A DNA stretch of 64,000 nucleotides from Gliomastix tumulicola (GCA_001599755.1 BCHX01000001.1:4712001-4776000); one strand, 5' to 3'; counted from the stretch's first letter, positions 44,522 through 57,283 are shown. The notes: generated from the sequence alone by a model not told the origin. Translations and numbers: made by a program.

Positions 44522-46559
44522 ATGCCGACGCCAAGGAAGTCACAGCGGTCTCGCCGTGAAGCTCACAAGGGCGATGCTACGCCGGTCGCGGCTGAGGAGG
44601 AGCCATCGCCTAGCCGTCCGGCCAAGCGGCGCAAGAAGGTCGGACCCTGTACCCCTCTTGATCTTGTACCCTGCGACTTACCGTGATATTAGGCAGTTGA
44701 AGAGGAGCCCCTCGACGGTGATGCGCTGGTGTCGCGAATCACTCAGCACCTGCGCGCAAGCGGCGAGCCGGTGCAAGCCAGTAAAGATCATGCAAATGCC
44801 ATCCACGAGGCTAATCCCGACGGTGTAAAGGCCTACGCCAAGATTCAAGCCCAAGACTGGACGTTCTACATCACAAAGCTGGTGGTAAACATAGGGCGCT
44901 CGCCTGAGGTAGCCTTCGACGACACCGATGATGAGAACCACATACACATCGATCTCGGCCCGGCCAAGATTGTTTCGAGAAACCATGCCGTTATACGCTT
45001 CGACACTAAGGAGGCACGATGGTATCTGCAGGTGACAGGGCGCAACGGGGTCAAGGTTGATGGGACGTTTGTCAAACCGACTGAGGAGCCTCACTGCTTG
45101 TCGAGCGGTGAGGTGCTGGAGATTGGCGGGGTTGAGATGATGTTCGTTCTGCCTACAGACATCACCCCGCTCAATGTTGATGCCGGTATTCTTGAGAGAT
45201 GTGGGCTGAGCGCGGAAGCTCTGTCTATATATTCTCAAAAGCGACAGGCCCGTGCCACCGCTGCATCGCAAGAACAGATCAGGCCAGGCACCCCGCCCTC
45301 AGCGACGAGGCAAGGCATTTCTGCTTTGAGCCGAACGCCTGGGCTGAGCACACCTGCGCCAGTTGTGGTCGGGGCAGACGGAGTCGATCTGAGCCAAGAC
45401 GAGAACCAGCACATAAAACCCCAGTTCAGCTATGCCCAGATGATCACGCAAGCTATCATCAACAACCCTGACGGTAAACTTAACCTTAGCGGCATATACG
45501 ACTACATCATGACTGCCTATTCGTATTACCGACATCAACAACCATCTGGCTGGCAGGTAAGGATTGGCCCCAAAGAGGAGAAGAAGTTCTCCTTCGCAAA
45601 TGTACACGCTGCTGATCGTGCTATAGAACTCCATCCGCCACAATCTCTCCCTCAACAAGAACTTTGAAAAGGTCGCACGTTCAACAGATGAACCAGGCAA
45701 AGGGATGAAATGGCGGATTGTGCCTGAGGCTAAGGACGAGATGGTCGATACGGCATGGCGAGTCGGCCGAGGCGGGCACCGCGGCTCCTCTGCTCCCTCA
45801 TCGCCCAATCAGCTGAATTATATAACCCAAGGTCCAAGAGACATGGCTTCAAGAGGCACGCCTGTTAAAAGAAAGCGCCGAAGCTCCCTCCTCGTCTCGC
45901 CGCCACAGGATCACTCAGCACTGCAGTCAACCCCAGACAGACGTGTTACGACGAGGAACGCGGCCTCTACCTTTGACGGCAGCCCGTTGCCACGGACTAA
46001 GAAGAAGTCGACAGCCAGCACTGATCCACTGTCAAGCTTCCAGCCTCAGTCCCCTACACTCACATCTTCATACTACGAGGCAGAGGGTGCCTCCTTTGTC
46101 ACACCTGCCCCTCCTCGGGTGCACCCGAAACTCGCACCGCCCAGCACTGCCCAAAGACCGAGCCAGCACATGCCAACGAGCTCACCGGCACCATTCTGGC
46201 GTTTTGCAGACATAGGCAGCACCCCCATGAAGCCGTACCGGACGTACGAGGCGAGTCCTTCAAAAACCGCTTCAAATGCGCCTCCTGCCGCAAGTAGTAG
46301 TCCTGCTCCCTTGAATAAGTCCCCTGGGAGCAGTCCGAGACAGCCACAACCGCAGAAGCAAGCTGCAAATCAAGCAGCCCTTCCAGTACCGGAAGAGGAA
46401 GAGACATTTGACCTGACAAAGTAAGTATAGTTGCTTGTTGTTCGTGTATCGAGTGTGCAATTATACTGACCATCGCGTAGGGGGTTTCAAAGCATTGGCT
46501 CTTACCACGCTCCTTCTAGGCAAGAAATGTCTCTCCCAGACACCGTCCAGGGCAAATAG
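44522..46559 (+). CDS. FHA + forkhead transcription factor (Fkh1/Fkh2 type)
   Basis: Regulator of G2/M-phase transcription in the Fkh1/2 group, predicted 617 aa. Exons are 44522..44638, 44693..45556, 45627..46420 and 46481..46559. The FHA domain has VVNIGRSPE, IVSRNHAVIRFD and QVTGRNGVKVDGTFVKP (about residues 98-185). The forkhead domain begins near residue 281 (KPQFSYAQMITQAIINNPDG) and is joined across intron 2 at SGWQ-NSIRHNLSLNKNFEKV, the recognition helix. The C-terminal half is Ser/Pro-rich with basic patches and TP/SP sites suited to CDK phosphorylation. Intron 1 (44639..44692) has a weak GTCGGA donor; an alternative donor at 44649 with acceptor 44696 also keeps the frame. The last exon ends LPDTVQGK. 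Confidence 0.92.
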
Positions 46560-46944
46560 AGGGCTGTGAGAGCAACGAGTCTCTCCAGCACTTGTCACTG
46601 TATTAGTATACTGTATACGAAGGCTTTTCAAAGCTGTTGTATCGTATGATGATTCATTACGCTCAAAGCATGAGTGAGGATATTTTATACAAGCACGGCC
46701 AATATATAGCCTGGCTAAGTAGAATTACATGGACATGGTTCCGGCGGATCAGTTTCCCCCGGTCACCCACTTGCTCACCTACATCACCGTGTGTCTGTAG
46801 TCTGTTGCAAGGCCTCTCCTAGTCTTGTCCCCAAGATTGCAACAATTGCTAACATGTGCCGCTGAACTTTCATTTTCGAGCCCTCTCACTCGCCCCGTCC
46901 TGTTTTAAACCTCCCATTTTCCTAACCGATAAAAGTAGGTATGT
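46560..46944. other. Intergenic between convergent genes
   Basis: 3' flanks of the forkhead gene and CLU1, 385 bp between stop codons. No gene seen. Confidence 0.65.
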
Positions 46945-49900
46945 TTAGTATGCCACGCGGCCGCCTCTCCGCTTTGGATTGCCTTGCACGCGCTTCTTTG
47001 ACGGCTTGGCCTGTTCCTCGCTTCCCTCGATGAACTTGATGAGCTCATCGATGCTCCGGGAGTCAATCTGCGAAGTCTGGCCCCGACTGCTGGAGGCTGC
47101 ACTCACGGGCTGCACAGTACCGGTGGAGGGAGCAGGGAAGCGGATGCCGGATCGGATACGACGAGCCTGGGCGTCCTTCGCAGACTTGGCAATGTGAACA
47201 GCGTTCTGTGTAAGCTGCTCCAGCCAGGTCTCGGCCTCCTTCGTGTTCTTGTCCTCGGGCCCAAGCTCGGCGAGGAACACGTTATAGCTCTCACGCATAC
47301 GGTTCACAGCCCCCTTAGAGTCATGATCCAGTGCAAGCGCTTGGGCGAGCTGAAAGAGGAGCGTGGCGGCGTTGACGGACTGCTTGCCGAAAACGGTCTC
47401 GCAAACACGCAGTGCCTCCTCGAACCATCGCCTTGACTCGTGGTACGCCTTCAAGTTCTGCAACATAACGGCGCCGTTGTTGAGCGTGGTGATGGAATCG
47501 GGGTGGTCAGGACCATAAATGATCTTCCACAGCATTAGCGCATGCTTCGAGTAAGCGAGCGCAGCCTTGCTATCGCCAGCCTGGTGCAGGAACAGGCTGA
47601 GGTTAAGATAGTTGAGCAAAGTCTCGGCTGAGTCGCCGCCGACTGTCCTCTCAGAGACGACAATAGCCTTCTTGGAAAGCTCCACGGCGGCGTCCTTGTC
47701 GTCCAGCTGGTAGTACAGCATGGACAAGCTGTTGTACACCCTCGCAACCTCGGGGTGAAGAATGCCGTAAATCTGCTCGTGTAGCGAAAGCGACTCGAAG
47801 AGTAGCTCTTGACCCAGCTGTTTCTGGTTCTGGATAAGCGAAATACGACCAGCCTCGAGTGCCTCCTCTGCGAGAGCACTGCGAGGGGAAGAGTGCTTCA
47901 CAATCGGCACAATGTCGACGATGTCGTCAGGCGTAAAGGTGATCGGAACAGCAGGAGGCGCCGAGGTGGGGGACTGGTCTCTGGTCTTCTTCTTCTTCTT
48001 CTTGGACTCGCCATTGCTTTGCCCGTTCGTCGCTGGTTGGGTCGTCTCCGTGTCCTCACTTGCGACAAAGGTATACTCCTTGGCCTGCACCTGGAGACCA
48101 ATCTGCAAGGAAATCTCACGCAGAAGCTGAGGTCGCTTCGCGTCCTGGAACCAGTCGAGATCTAATTCGTACCGGTAGCGTTTGTACACCTGCTCCTGGA
48201 TGCTTTCCTGCAGGCTTTCTGGTGTGACTTCCTTGAAGGAAAGATCCACGTCTTGGTAGAGAGACGCTAGAGAAGGATCAATGTCAGCAACGGGCGTCGC
48301 GTTCAACTGCTGGCCTAAGAGACAGTTCAGCAGATGAGCGATGCAAATCGCTGTCAGTGGTACGGGTAGATGTCGCAAATACTGGCCAGCAATGTGCTTA
48401 AAAGCACGAGCCACCATATCCTGGATGCAGATAGTCTGTAGGCATCGGACACGGTCATCCGTGGCAAGATCAGCGATTTTTCCAATGTATCGCACATTGA
48501 TGCCGCGCTTGTGCAACAGACGGCTCAGGGACTGGCCATCCATAGGGAAGCTGATTTCCGACTCGGACAGCTCACGCAGCAACTCGGGAATAGCGTTGTT
48601 ACGCAAGAAGTTGCCCGCTTCACGAACTTCCTTCTCGTCATCCGCCAGCTCGGCCTTCTCCTCAGCAGTCTGAGGGACCTGGCCACTGAAGGTATCTGGG
48701 TTGAGGGCAAATCTGAATTTGGAGAGATCTGGTTGTCCGGCAGCCGTCTCGTCATTGCTGTCACTTGGCTTGGCCGAGTCCTCGGTTTCCGCTTCGTCAC
48801 TCTTGGTCTCTGTGTGCGCTTTGGCTGCGGCGAGCTCCTTATCAACCCATTGCTTCATGCGCAGCCGGCTAAAGTTGTCGATAAGCTCCGGCCGAAGCAC
48901 CGTCATTCGATGAGGATAAGCAGCATCTGAGGACTGGAACTCTTCGGTAGATCCATCCTCTAACCAGGCGATGTCGAGAGGTGTAATCCGGTATAGATCC
49001 AGGATGTATCTCCGCCCGTCTGTACCCATGAGGCCCTTGGTCTCGACACTGGACTCGAGGTCGAACCTCTGACCACTCTTGTCCCACACAGGGTGCTGCT
49101 TCACCTTGAGCGCCTTGGACAGCTTTGCAAATGTGTCGACAAACCGTTCATCAGCGGCCACAACATCCCTGCCGTCAACAGCGCCGTAGTCGATCTGGTT
49201 CTCCCCAGGTTCCCGCTGCTTGAAGATTCCAGGCACAATGCTCTGTCCAACAATGCGCTTCCCTAGATAGTCGACCACGACTGTCCCCGGGGTGTGGAGG
49301 CCGTCAATGTCTAGCTGGTTCACTAGCCTGACACCTGCAACGTCCTTCCCGGTTGCGACTCTAGCAGCCTCGTCACCGCCCTCCGAGGTGAAAGTCCCGA
49401 CGCCATCGGCGCCGAAAGAGAAGAAGATATTGTTGTATACAAAGATCTGAGCGTCCCTGGTCTCAGTTGGGTTCAGAGGAGCGATTTCCCCACGGGCAAC
49501 CATAACGGCGCCTCGGGTTGCGGCATCGTTATAGTCGGCAAAGAGCTTCGAAATGAGCCTTTCCCGGAAAACCCGATCCTGAACAGTCTCCTTGGGAAGC
49601 TCCTTAGCTGACTGAAATTCTTCATTCCAGTCTCTCAAAGTGTCTGTGTTGTCGACACCATTGAGAAGATAGGTCTCCTGCGGGCGAGTCACATCCGGAG
49701 TGTGCTCGCAGAGGACCGAATTGGGTGACGGAACGGCCCACGGTATCGCAGGGAGTGAGTTTGTGATTTGGAAGAGGGTCAAGGGATCCCTTTGGTTGTT
49801 AAACTCCAATAACTGATCGAATGCATCCGAAAATGAGGGTGAAATAAGAGGCAGGAGCTCAAGCAACGAATGAGCTGACTGGCCCTTGGGAGCCGGCTTC

Positions 49901-50861
49901 GGGAACGGATCGAACTTTGCGTTGGACGACTTGTTGACGAAGAAACCAGAAATGTGAGCCGTAATTTGGTACTGCTCTCCCTCGTTGGTGCCCACGATCA
50001 GGTACAGCAAATGGCCACGCTGCCTCAGGTGAGGAGGAGGGGGATTCCACGACGAAAGCGCAATCTGCTTGACCGTCTTCGGTGCAGGGTCGGCAGGCTT
50101 AGGCAGGAGGTTAGCGAGTGCTGGCGTAGCCTCGAAGTCGTACTCCTCTGAGGTCGGCCGTCCGTCCTCAGCACCCTGATCCTGCTGTATTTCCTTCGAC
50201 ACGGACTCGAAGAGTGACACACCGGGAAGCACACCAAGCGTGGAGTCAGTGCGGTCCCCAGTAGCCCCAATGAGCTCTCGAATTCGGACAAGGTGAATGC
50301 GGGCCTCCTTCTCGGTATAAGGGTCGGGCACGAGGCGGAATTCGGGATCGCTCGTCAGGTCGGGGATATCGGCAAGGGCGATGAAGTCATTGACCTTTTG
50401 GTTGTTGTATTCGAGGTGGAAGCACGTATATTGGAAAGCCGTAGGCAGGTCAATAACGGACTGGCGGACCTCGTGAACCTGCTCTTGAGAAGACACCTTC
50501 AAACAGCCTGATTAGACTGCAGCTCAAGGACCGGAGGTAGAACAGGGTCTTACAGTGATCTGGATCTTCTCGGGGCGGTCAGGAAGGGCAATGCTCAGAT
50601 TGACCAAGGCTAAAGACATGAATTGTTAGTTAACCAGGCGTTCGGAGCAGGACTGAGATTGACGACTAGACTCTAAGACGTACATTCGGCTCCGGACTCC
50701 TCGATCTCTGGAGCATCAGCTCCATTCTGATCTTCCTTGCTAGGAGGAGCATTCGCTGGAAAGCATTGTTAGCAAACAGAAAAGATTCCAGTATGGACAC
50801 CTTTATGCTAAACGGGCTCTTTACCAGGAACTGCTTTCGGTTGCTCGGGTTCGGACGCCAT
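46945..50861 (-). CDS. CLU1: Clustered mitochondria protein (Clu1/CluA)
   Basis: Cytosolic RNA-binding protein that affects mitochondrial distribution and associates with eIF3. Exons are 50861..50825, 50755..50684, 50609..50554 and 50496..46945, giving 1238 aa. The N-terminal ubiquitin-like CLU_N region follows MASEPEQPKAVPG and an acidic stretch. The central CLU domain includes YNDAATRGAVMVARGEIAP, IFVYNNIFFSFGADG, DVAGVRLVNQLDIDGLHTPG and YLGKRIVGQSIVPGI. An eIF3-p135-like segment has MDGQSLSRLLHKRGINVRYI. TPR repeats lie at roughly residues 960-1120 (ARVYNSLSMLYYQLDDKDAA; NYLNLSLFLHQAGDSKAALA; TTLNNGAVMLQNLKAYHESR). The basic C terminus ends RRGGRVAY. The three small 5' exons are supported by phase continuity and GT-AG ends. 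Confidence 0.95.
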
Positions 50862-51524
50862 TATAAAACTGTAGGTGGTATAGACGGGAGAGAAGGGGTT
50901 CACCAAGAACAAGAAGGAAACAAGAAGCGACAAATATTAAAAGACAAAGCTCCTCATGAGTAAAGCACCAAAAGCGAGTTCCCACAGGGAGCAATTGGAG
51001 CACTCTGGTAAAGCTGTGTCGGTGAAGCAAGAGAATCTCGAATTTTTGGTTGAAGCTAGACGAAAAAAAAAAAATTAGACGGCATCGGATTCTGTAATTC
51101 TTCAGTGCTCCGGCTTACGGCTCCTACCCGGCACTTCGGGTTAAGGTGGAAACCGTAGGGGATCCGTTTTTGGGTACTGGAGACCTGTTGAGAGGCGAAA
51201 AGCCCAGCTTGATGGTGGTATACTCTACTTCCGAGCTCTACCCGGGCAAGCAAGCGAAAAATGGACTAACCAAAAAGGGGAGATAGTAAACAACAGCAAC
51301 CACTCTTTCGTGAGCTCCCTTCACACAACTCCTTCATGATCACACGAGCAGCCGATGACGCTGTGGTAGAACTTATGATGATTTGATTTTTGGTATCCAT
51401 CATTTTCATTTCTTCTGCATAGCCTCATTTTGTTTGGTGCTTCGGGTTTTGTTATCTGTTTATTCTTTGCTCTATTATATGCTGCTACATCATTCGGCTC
51501 GTTCTGAGAACATGAAATGATCCG
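50862..51524. other. Bidirectional promoter between CLU1 and the unknown gene
   Basis: No gene seen. Poly-A near 51063-51074 and two copies of an ACTCGGAAG/GCTCTACC-like stretch, none recognisable as an element. Confidence 0.55.
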
Positions 51525-53990
51525 ATGACTCGTCCCTATACCACATCGCTCCGTGCCTCGGCCAACGATGACCGACATTCCCAGCCATGGACTGCAGAAA
51601 GATGCCACAAGTTGCTGCGTCAACTCGATTCACGCCTGAAGGCCCTCAGGAGGATCGTTCGGAACCAGGCAACCGCTCAGGAAACGTGCTTGAGGTCAGA
51701 GAAAACCGGCAATAAGCGCATTCGCTACACATATAGCACCAAGGGCATCAGCACGAAAAACCAAAGTGCCTTCGGGGCTTCCACGGGGGACTTACGGGGC
51801 GTAAGAAGGGTAGCCTTCGAGTCGGCACATGAGAATACCGATGGCAGCAATATACCGCCTTCATCGAAGACTGGCGCATCGGCAATAAGTAAGATGATGG
51901 CCTTGGAGGATCTTCTTGAAAGCCTACGATCTTCGAGGAATTGCGTCTCCAGCGAATGCTATCGCATGTACGAGTCAATTTTCGACTGGTTGGTTGACTT
52001 ATTGCCATCTACACAGTCACACGTGGAGGCCACGCAGCCAAAATCACTATTATCCATGTGTCTCCGCAAGCTACCGGCGTGTGTGGATGACATATTGGCC
52101 TGGCAGCTGGAGAATCCGGGCGTTGCGGACGGTCCGTCATCTGGCCTTGATGTCGTGCTTGACCTGTACACACAACTCGAAAAGTTTGGGCACCAAGGGC
52201 TGGGCTGGTCACCTCTGAAGCAGGCCGTCCGGGCGCAGGCTATCTCTCAGTTGGGGAAGGCAGTGACTGAGGGCCTATTTTCACCGCATTATGTCGGATT
52301 GCTCGTCAAACTTCTTGCTCGTCTCGGTTGCGTTCCAGAGTCCGCACGACTTGCTACCACGGTGGGAGTCACTTTGCCCAGCCCTCGTAGCCTGGACGAT
52401 GACTTCAGAGTGAGCCGATATCTTGCCCCGTTGCAGGCATTGTTGGAGGTGACATCCAGCAAGGGTGGCTATCGGGGCAAAAGACACGTGTTTGGCAGTG
52501 TCTCACATTTGCTTCAAGAGAAACGCTTGCCTGCCTCGTGGCTCCTGACAAGAGGGTTCCGTACTATTTTGAAGCATGCTCTGACTGCCATGGCCCGGGG
52601 AGACGGCGGCCCTCAGTGTCAAGAGCTTCTGGTTAGCATCATTGAAGCTCTTTGCTGCCACTCAGGCAGCGATTGTTGCGGCACACCAAATGACGAGCCT
52701 CGGATGCAAGTATTGATCGACATTGTGTCCGGTTTGGCTGCTCTCGCGCTGGGGCGCACGGGCCTGCAAACGAGCGGAACGAATGAAACGAATACCCACA
52801 CGACACATGCGAATGTGACAAGGAGTGTCATGCTTGTTTTGGATCGCTGTGTGGACGTTTGTAGTCAGAGAGACGGACTCTGTCGAGGGAGTGATTCGAT
52901 GATGATGGTTTTTGTCCTCGCACGCTACTGCGTTGCGAGCGGCCATGATCCCACGAACCCGGCGCTTATGAGACGGCAAGCACAATCCCTCATGGGTGAG
53001 TTGCTCACTAGTGCTCCTTGCCAGGGGCTAGACTCGCAATACATGCTGCTGCTCATGATTGCAATGAGCCAGAAGATTAGCTCTGCGCATGGACTCTCTG
53101 TCAAGAAGGCCTTTTTAGGATTGTCTCAAAAGCTTGTGAAGCTGGACATGCCGGAACGATTTTCTCTCGACATTCATGATGGCCTGCTGAGTGTGGTCGG
53201 CCTGGATAGCTGTGCCATCGCCTCTCCGCGGGTGAGGCCGTTGGCTGTGTCCCTGCAAAGCTCGATGCCTGGGGATTGGTGTTGGGAAGAGGGTATCGGT
53301 GAATGGGTTCCAGCCACGTCTCGAGTCGCGGAAATCGGCAATCTGGTCAAGAGACCGAAGTTTCGAGCGTACAATTCCGCCAGCGGTCAGGGCAAACCCG
53401 CTCAAATGTCGTCCAGGAAAGATAATCGAACACATGAAACGGTCACCAATTCACCCGCCCCCCGCCCTGGAAGCGCTGGCGGTCACATCCACGCTAATAT
53501 TGGAGGATGTCTCGAGATGAGGGGGGATGGCGTCAAGGTTACAGCCATGGACAATGGCTGGAATGGGAGAGACCAGGTCCTTGTTGGGGAGCCAAGGTCG
53601 GCGATGGCTGATTGCGCATCTCAGGCTGCATGCAGCAGATTTGATGCCACCGACCAGGAGATTAACACAAAACATGCTCGCCAGGAAGGGAAATCGCCTC
53701 TTAATATCGGGTTGCCCGGGAAAGAAAACCAGATTCGCGGGAAGAGGAGCTCGGTTCATGTGGCCAAGGATCTTATCACGGAGCCTCCCAATCCTCGTCA
53801 TCAAAGTAACACTGTCCAGGTCGCCGCAGTGTCGGCGAGCAGGCCGGCAACGCGGCGCCGGTCGAGAGGTTGCGGCCGACTTCTGGTTGTTTCACATAAC
53901 AAACAGGTTGGGCTCGCGGGGAGGAAACGACGCAGGTCGCCAGTCAAGAGTCATGATCTGGAGGCTGACTGGGACGAGCTTGGATGGTGA
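51525..53990 (+). CDS. Intronless protein of unknown function, 821 aa
   Basis: I do not recognise a named domain. The N-terminal block has WTAERCHKLLRQLDSRLKAL, which looks like a helical interaction motif. Residues about 120-560 are mostly helical and leucine-rich, resembling an ARM/HEAT-like solenoid (ALEDLLESLRSSRNCVSSEC; HYVGLLVKLLARLGCVPESA; GFRTILKHALTAMARGDGG; YMLLLMIAMSQKISSAHGLS). Residues 630-790 are low-complexity and hydrophilic. The C terminus carries basic clusters (TRRRSRGCGRLL; GRKRRRSPVK), possible nuclear localisation signals, then an acidic end (DLEADWDELGW). A single long frame over 2.4 kb, biased composition and distinct regions support a real gene. Head-to-head with CLU1. 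I infer a nuclear protein; nothing more can be read. Confidence 0.82.
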   Translation: MTRPYTTSLRASANDDRHSQPWTAERCHKLLRQLDSRLKALRRIVRNQATAQETCLRSEKTGNKRIRYTYSTKGISTKNQSAFGASTGDLRGVRRVAFESAHENTDGSNIPPSSKTGASAISKMMALEDLLESLRSSRNCVSSECYRMYESIFDWLVDLLPSTQSHVEATQPKSLLSMCLRKLPACVDDILAWQLENPGVADGPSSGLDVVLDLYTQLEKFGHQGLGWSPLKQAVRAQAISQLGKAVTEGLFSPHYVGLLVKLLARLGCVPESARLATTVGVTLPSPRSLDDDFRVSRYLAPLQALLEVTSSKGGYRGKRHVFGSVSHLLQEKRLPASWLLTRGFRTILKHALTAMARGDGGPQCQELLVSIIEALCCHSGSDCCGTPNDEPRMQVLIDIVSGLAALALGRTGLQTSGTNETNTHTTHANVTRSVMLVLDRCVDVCSQRDGLCRGSDSMMMVFVLARYCVASGHDPTNPALMRRQAQSLMGELLTSAPCQGLDSQYMLLLMIAMSQKISSAHGLSVKKAFLGLSQKLVKLDMPERFSLDIHDGLLSVVGLDSCAIASPRVRPLAVSLQSSMPGDWCWEEGIGEWVPATSRVAEIGNLVKRPKFRAYNSASGQGKPAQMSSRKDNRTHETVTNSPAPRPGSAGGHIHANIGGCLEMRGDGVKVTAMDNGWNGRDQVLVGEPRSAMADCASQAACSRFDATDQEINTKHARQEGKSPLNIGLPGKENQIRGKRSSVHVAKDLITEPPNPRHQSNTVQVAAVSASRPATRRRSRGCGRLLVVSHNKQVGLAGRKRRRSPVKSHDLEADWDELGW

Positions 53991-55471
53991 TTGGCTGGGC
54001 GATTGGTACCTTGCATAGTCTAACGTAGTGTCATGCGACTGGAGCCAATCACAGATAAATATCCATGGCGCGCTACCGTGACTCTGAAACCCATCTGAGC
54101 GGTAATGAGGGTCGGGCTCGAAAGCGCATTGGCTGGCCCCTGACAAGATCATTGAGCCATCTCCACTTGCCTAGCCGCCAAGTACCGGCCGAACCCTGTC
54201 GCTGCTGGTGGTGGGAGAGAGAGAACGTCCTTGGAAGCCGCCGGTTGATGCAAGCAGCTGGCACCACCCTGGGAGGCCTCGAGGGTCGGAAGCCCGTCTT
54301 TGTCAGGTCGGGATCGTGTGTGTAATTGTCGGCCGTCACCTAACGAAAACTGCCTAGGCTGTGTCACCAGGACGTGGCAGATGTTTCGGGTAGAATTCCA
54401 TGGTATCATTCCGAGGCACTGTCGCCTTATTGTGCGCTGTGCCTGACAGTGCGTGTCTCAGTCGGTGCCCCAGATGGGCACACGACCAGCAGTGCGTGCC
54501 ACTGCGAGGATTGCGGCGGCCTGTCTAGGTCTGTCCAGGCTTCGTTCAGCTTCGTTCGTGAACATGGCTTGCTGAAGGAATCCGATGGTTGGCAACCAGA
54601 TCGTGCCGCGCAAGATCGCCCGCGAGCGCGGATACGTTAGGGACCTTATGCTATAGCGCACACTGTAATTCCTTACCGAGCGTGACGATGCCCTTGCCCC
54701 TGCACTCACGACCTGACCCCTCCGAGTCCGTCTCGTCAAGTGGGATAGAATTTTCATATCTACTTTTTTTTTATGACTCGCGACAGGCGGGCCAGGAAAA
54801 ACCGAACGACAGCGATGGAGACAGGGCAGGGAGCGGAATGACATCGCCTGACATGCCCTCCATCTCGTTTCTAGCCTGGCAGGCCGTGCAAGCCTGGCCG
54901 CTGAAGCAGAAACGAAACAGAAAACATGTAGATTGCCTGGACCGGCACCTCAAACAGTACCATATGGAGCCGGCCCATAAGTAGTCCCACGTAGGTACCC
55001 CACTTGGTGAGACACACGCAGCGTAACAAGCCTTTCAAAGCCTGTCGATACCGATCTGTTACTTGGATCGGCGGGTCGTTTCTCGTACCTGATACCCTGT
55101 TCTAGGCCCCTTCCTACTTGCGCACTCGCTCATCGCCGTTTCGTTTCATCCTGCTCTTCTCAACCTCGATTTTGGGTATTAACCCTTCCTCCGCGACCTC
55201 ACTTCGGCCTCACCTTTCCCACCCTTTTTCGTTCTTTTCTGCCGTTGGTTGCTTTGGGTCTTGTGCCTCCCATTCGCCTCCATTTCACTTCTGTTCTCTT
55301 CACTTCTTTTTCTTCACGGGTCCTTCAGGGTTCGACCTACATTCCTCTTCTGTTCTCACGGGCGCTAGCTGCCCTTTTCTTCACACGCTTCTTCCTAAGA
55401 CACTCATTCTCTTTCTCTTCATCTTCGTTTCTCTTCACGGCCAGGTTTGCCGCATCAAGCAGGAAAAAAAA
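53991..55471. other. Intergenic, upstream of the ferric reductase gene
   Basis: No gene supported. The last about 330 bases are pyrimidine-rich (TTCTCTTC-type), a usual fungal leader. The reductase frame is open from 55118 without an ATG, so the first ATG at 55472 is used. GGTACC sites lie near 54004 and 54993. Confidence 0.55.
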
Positions 55472-57283
55472 ATGAACTCCATGAACCTCTTCCCCAGGGC
55501 AGGCTCCGGCACGCCAGTCGATCCAGAGGCCGCCGCAGCGGCTGATTCCACGAACCTCAACCTTTCCAACTACCTCTACATCGTCTGTGGTGTTGTCTCC
55601 GCCGTCGTCATCATTTGGAAGGTCACCGAGAACCTCATCAGATACACCCGACATATCGTGTGTCTCAACAATGACCAGCAGCGATTCTTCGCCCTCCCAT
55701 CGCCATGGCTGTCGTGGGCCAAGCAACACATCCTGTACGCCCCGGTTCTGCGCAAAAGACACAACCGCGAAATCCAGCTCAGTTCGGCAGTCAACGTCGG
55801 CACACTGCCGAGTCGGTTCCAACTTCTCTTCCTGACTGCGTACTTCGCTACCAACGTCGCGTTCTGTGTCATCGACATCCCGTTCCAGGACTCGTACGAA
55901 AACGTCGCTCGCCTCATCCGAGGCCGCTCTGGTGTTCTGGCAACCATCAACCTGGTTCCTCTGTTTCTCCTAGCTGGCCGAAACAACCCTCTGATCCCTC
56001 TGCTCGGCATCTCGTTCGACACGTACAACTTGATCCACCGCTGGTTCGGCAGGATCGTCGTGCTCGAAGCCATCACTCACACTCTGGCCCATTACGCCAA
56101 AGGTGGATGGGCTGCCGCCTCGTTCAATGCCACATTCACGTCCCCGTTCCTCATGTGGGGATTCATTGTATGTCCTCCATGCGTCTTTGTTGAAACCTGC
56201 TCCTTTGTTAACTTGACTCGATAGGCTACAATCTCCTTCGTCGTCATCGGCATCCAGGCTTGGAGCCCTCTTCGCCATGCCTTTTATGAAATATTCAAGC
56301 TGCTCCACATCGCCCTTGCGGCGCTCTCGCTGGTCGGGCTTTGGTATCACATCAAGCTCGGCAAGCTTGATCAGATGCGGTACGTGTATGTGACGATTGG
56401 ACTCTGGGTGGCGGATCGCGTCGCTCGTGTTCTGCGTGTCGCGTGGTTGAACTGGGGCCGTGGGACCCGAACGGTCATTGAGGCCCTCCCGGGGAATGCC
56501 ATCCGTGTCACCATGACTCTGGCTCGACCCTGGTCACCTCGCCCTGGACAGCATGCCTACTTGTATATGCCCGCCATCAGCTTCTGGCAGTCACACCCCT
56601 TCTCTGTCGCCTGGTACGACTCGGCCGATGATCTCAGCTCCGATAAGCTCGCCAGCAGCCATCAAGAGCGTACCTCGATGCAGAAGATGCAGATCGCCTT
56701 TGTCATCCGAGCTCGGACCGGTTATACGAACTCGCTGTACCAGAAGGTGGCTGCGGCGCCGGCAGGCAAAATGTCGACGACCTGCTATGTGGAGGGCCCG
56801 TATGGCGTTCGACATCCTCTCGATTCATATGGATCCGTGGTCCTCTTCGCCGGTGGTGTGGGCGTGACTCACCAAGTTCCCTACGTCCGAGATCTGGTTG
56901 CTGGCTACGCCCAGGGAACTGTGGCAACGAGGAGGGTGCTGTTGGTCTGGACTATCCAAAGCCCTGAGCACCTGGAATGGATCCGACCCTGGATGACGGA
57001 AATCCTGGGCATGGATAAGCGGAGGGAGGTGCTCCGGATCATGCTCTTCGTGAGCCAGCCTCGCTCAACGAAGGAGATTCACAGCCCATCGTCGACGGTG
57101 CAGATGTTCCCCGGCAGACCCAACATCACCACCCTCTTGTCGATCGAGCAGGAGCAGCAGATCGGTACCATGGCCGTTTCCGTATGCGGGCCTGGTACGC
57201 TGAGCGATGAGGTGCGGATGGCGGTACGAGACAGGCAGAGCCGCAGCTCCATCGACTTCATCGAGGAGGCCTTCTCGTGGTAG
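55472..57283 (+). CDS. Ferric reductase-type transmembrane oxidoreductase (FRE/NOX-like)
   Basis: Membrane flavocytochrome that passes electrons from NADPH via FAD and two haems, usually to Fe(III) or Cu(II). Exons are 55472..56167 and 56225..57283, intron 56168..56224, giving 584 aa. An N-terminal membrane segment lies near residues 30-48 (LYIVCGVVSAVVIIW). The ferric-reductase-like domain follows, with haem-ligand His pairs in HRWFGRIVVLEAITHTLAHY and FKLLHIALAALSLVGLWYH. The FAD-binding motif is HPFSVAWYD; the NAD(P) loop is LFAGGVGVTHQVPYVRDL. The C terminus has VSVCGPGTLSDEVR and ends EAFSW. The order of domains and the length are normal for fungal FRE proteins. The metal specificity and the site (plasma membrane or vacuole) are not resolved. 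Iron-responsive regulation is expected but no motif was identified. Confidence 0.92.

Noticed and set aside
55118..55471. In-frame upstream extension of the ferric reductase
   Set aside because: It has no ATG, is a pyrimidine-rich leader and reads as low-complexity Ser/Phe.
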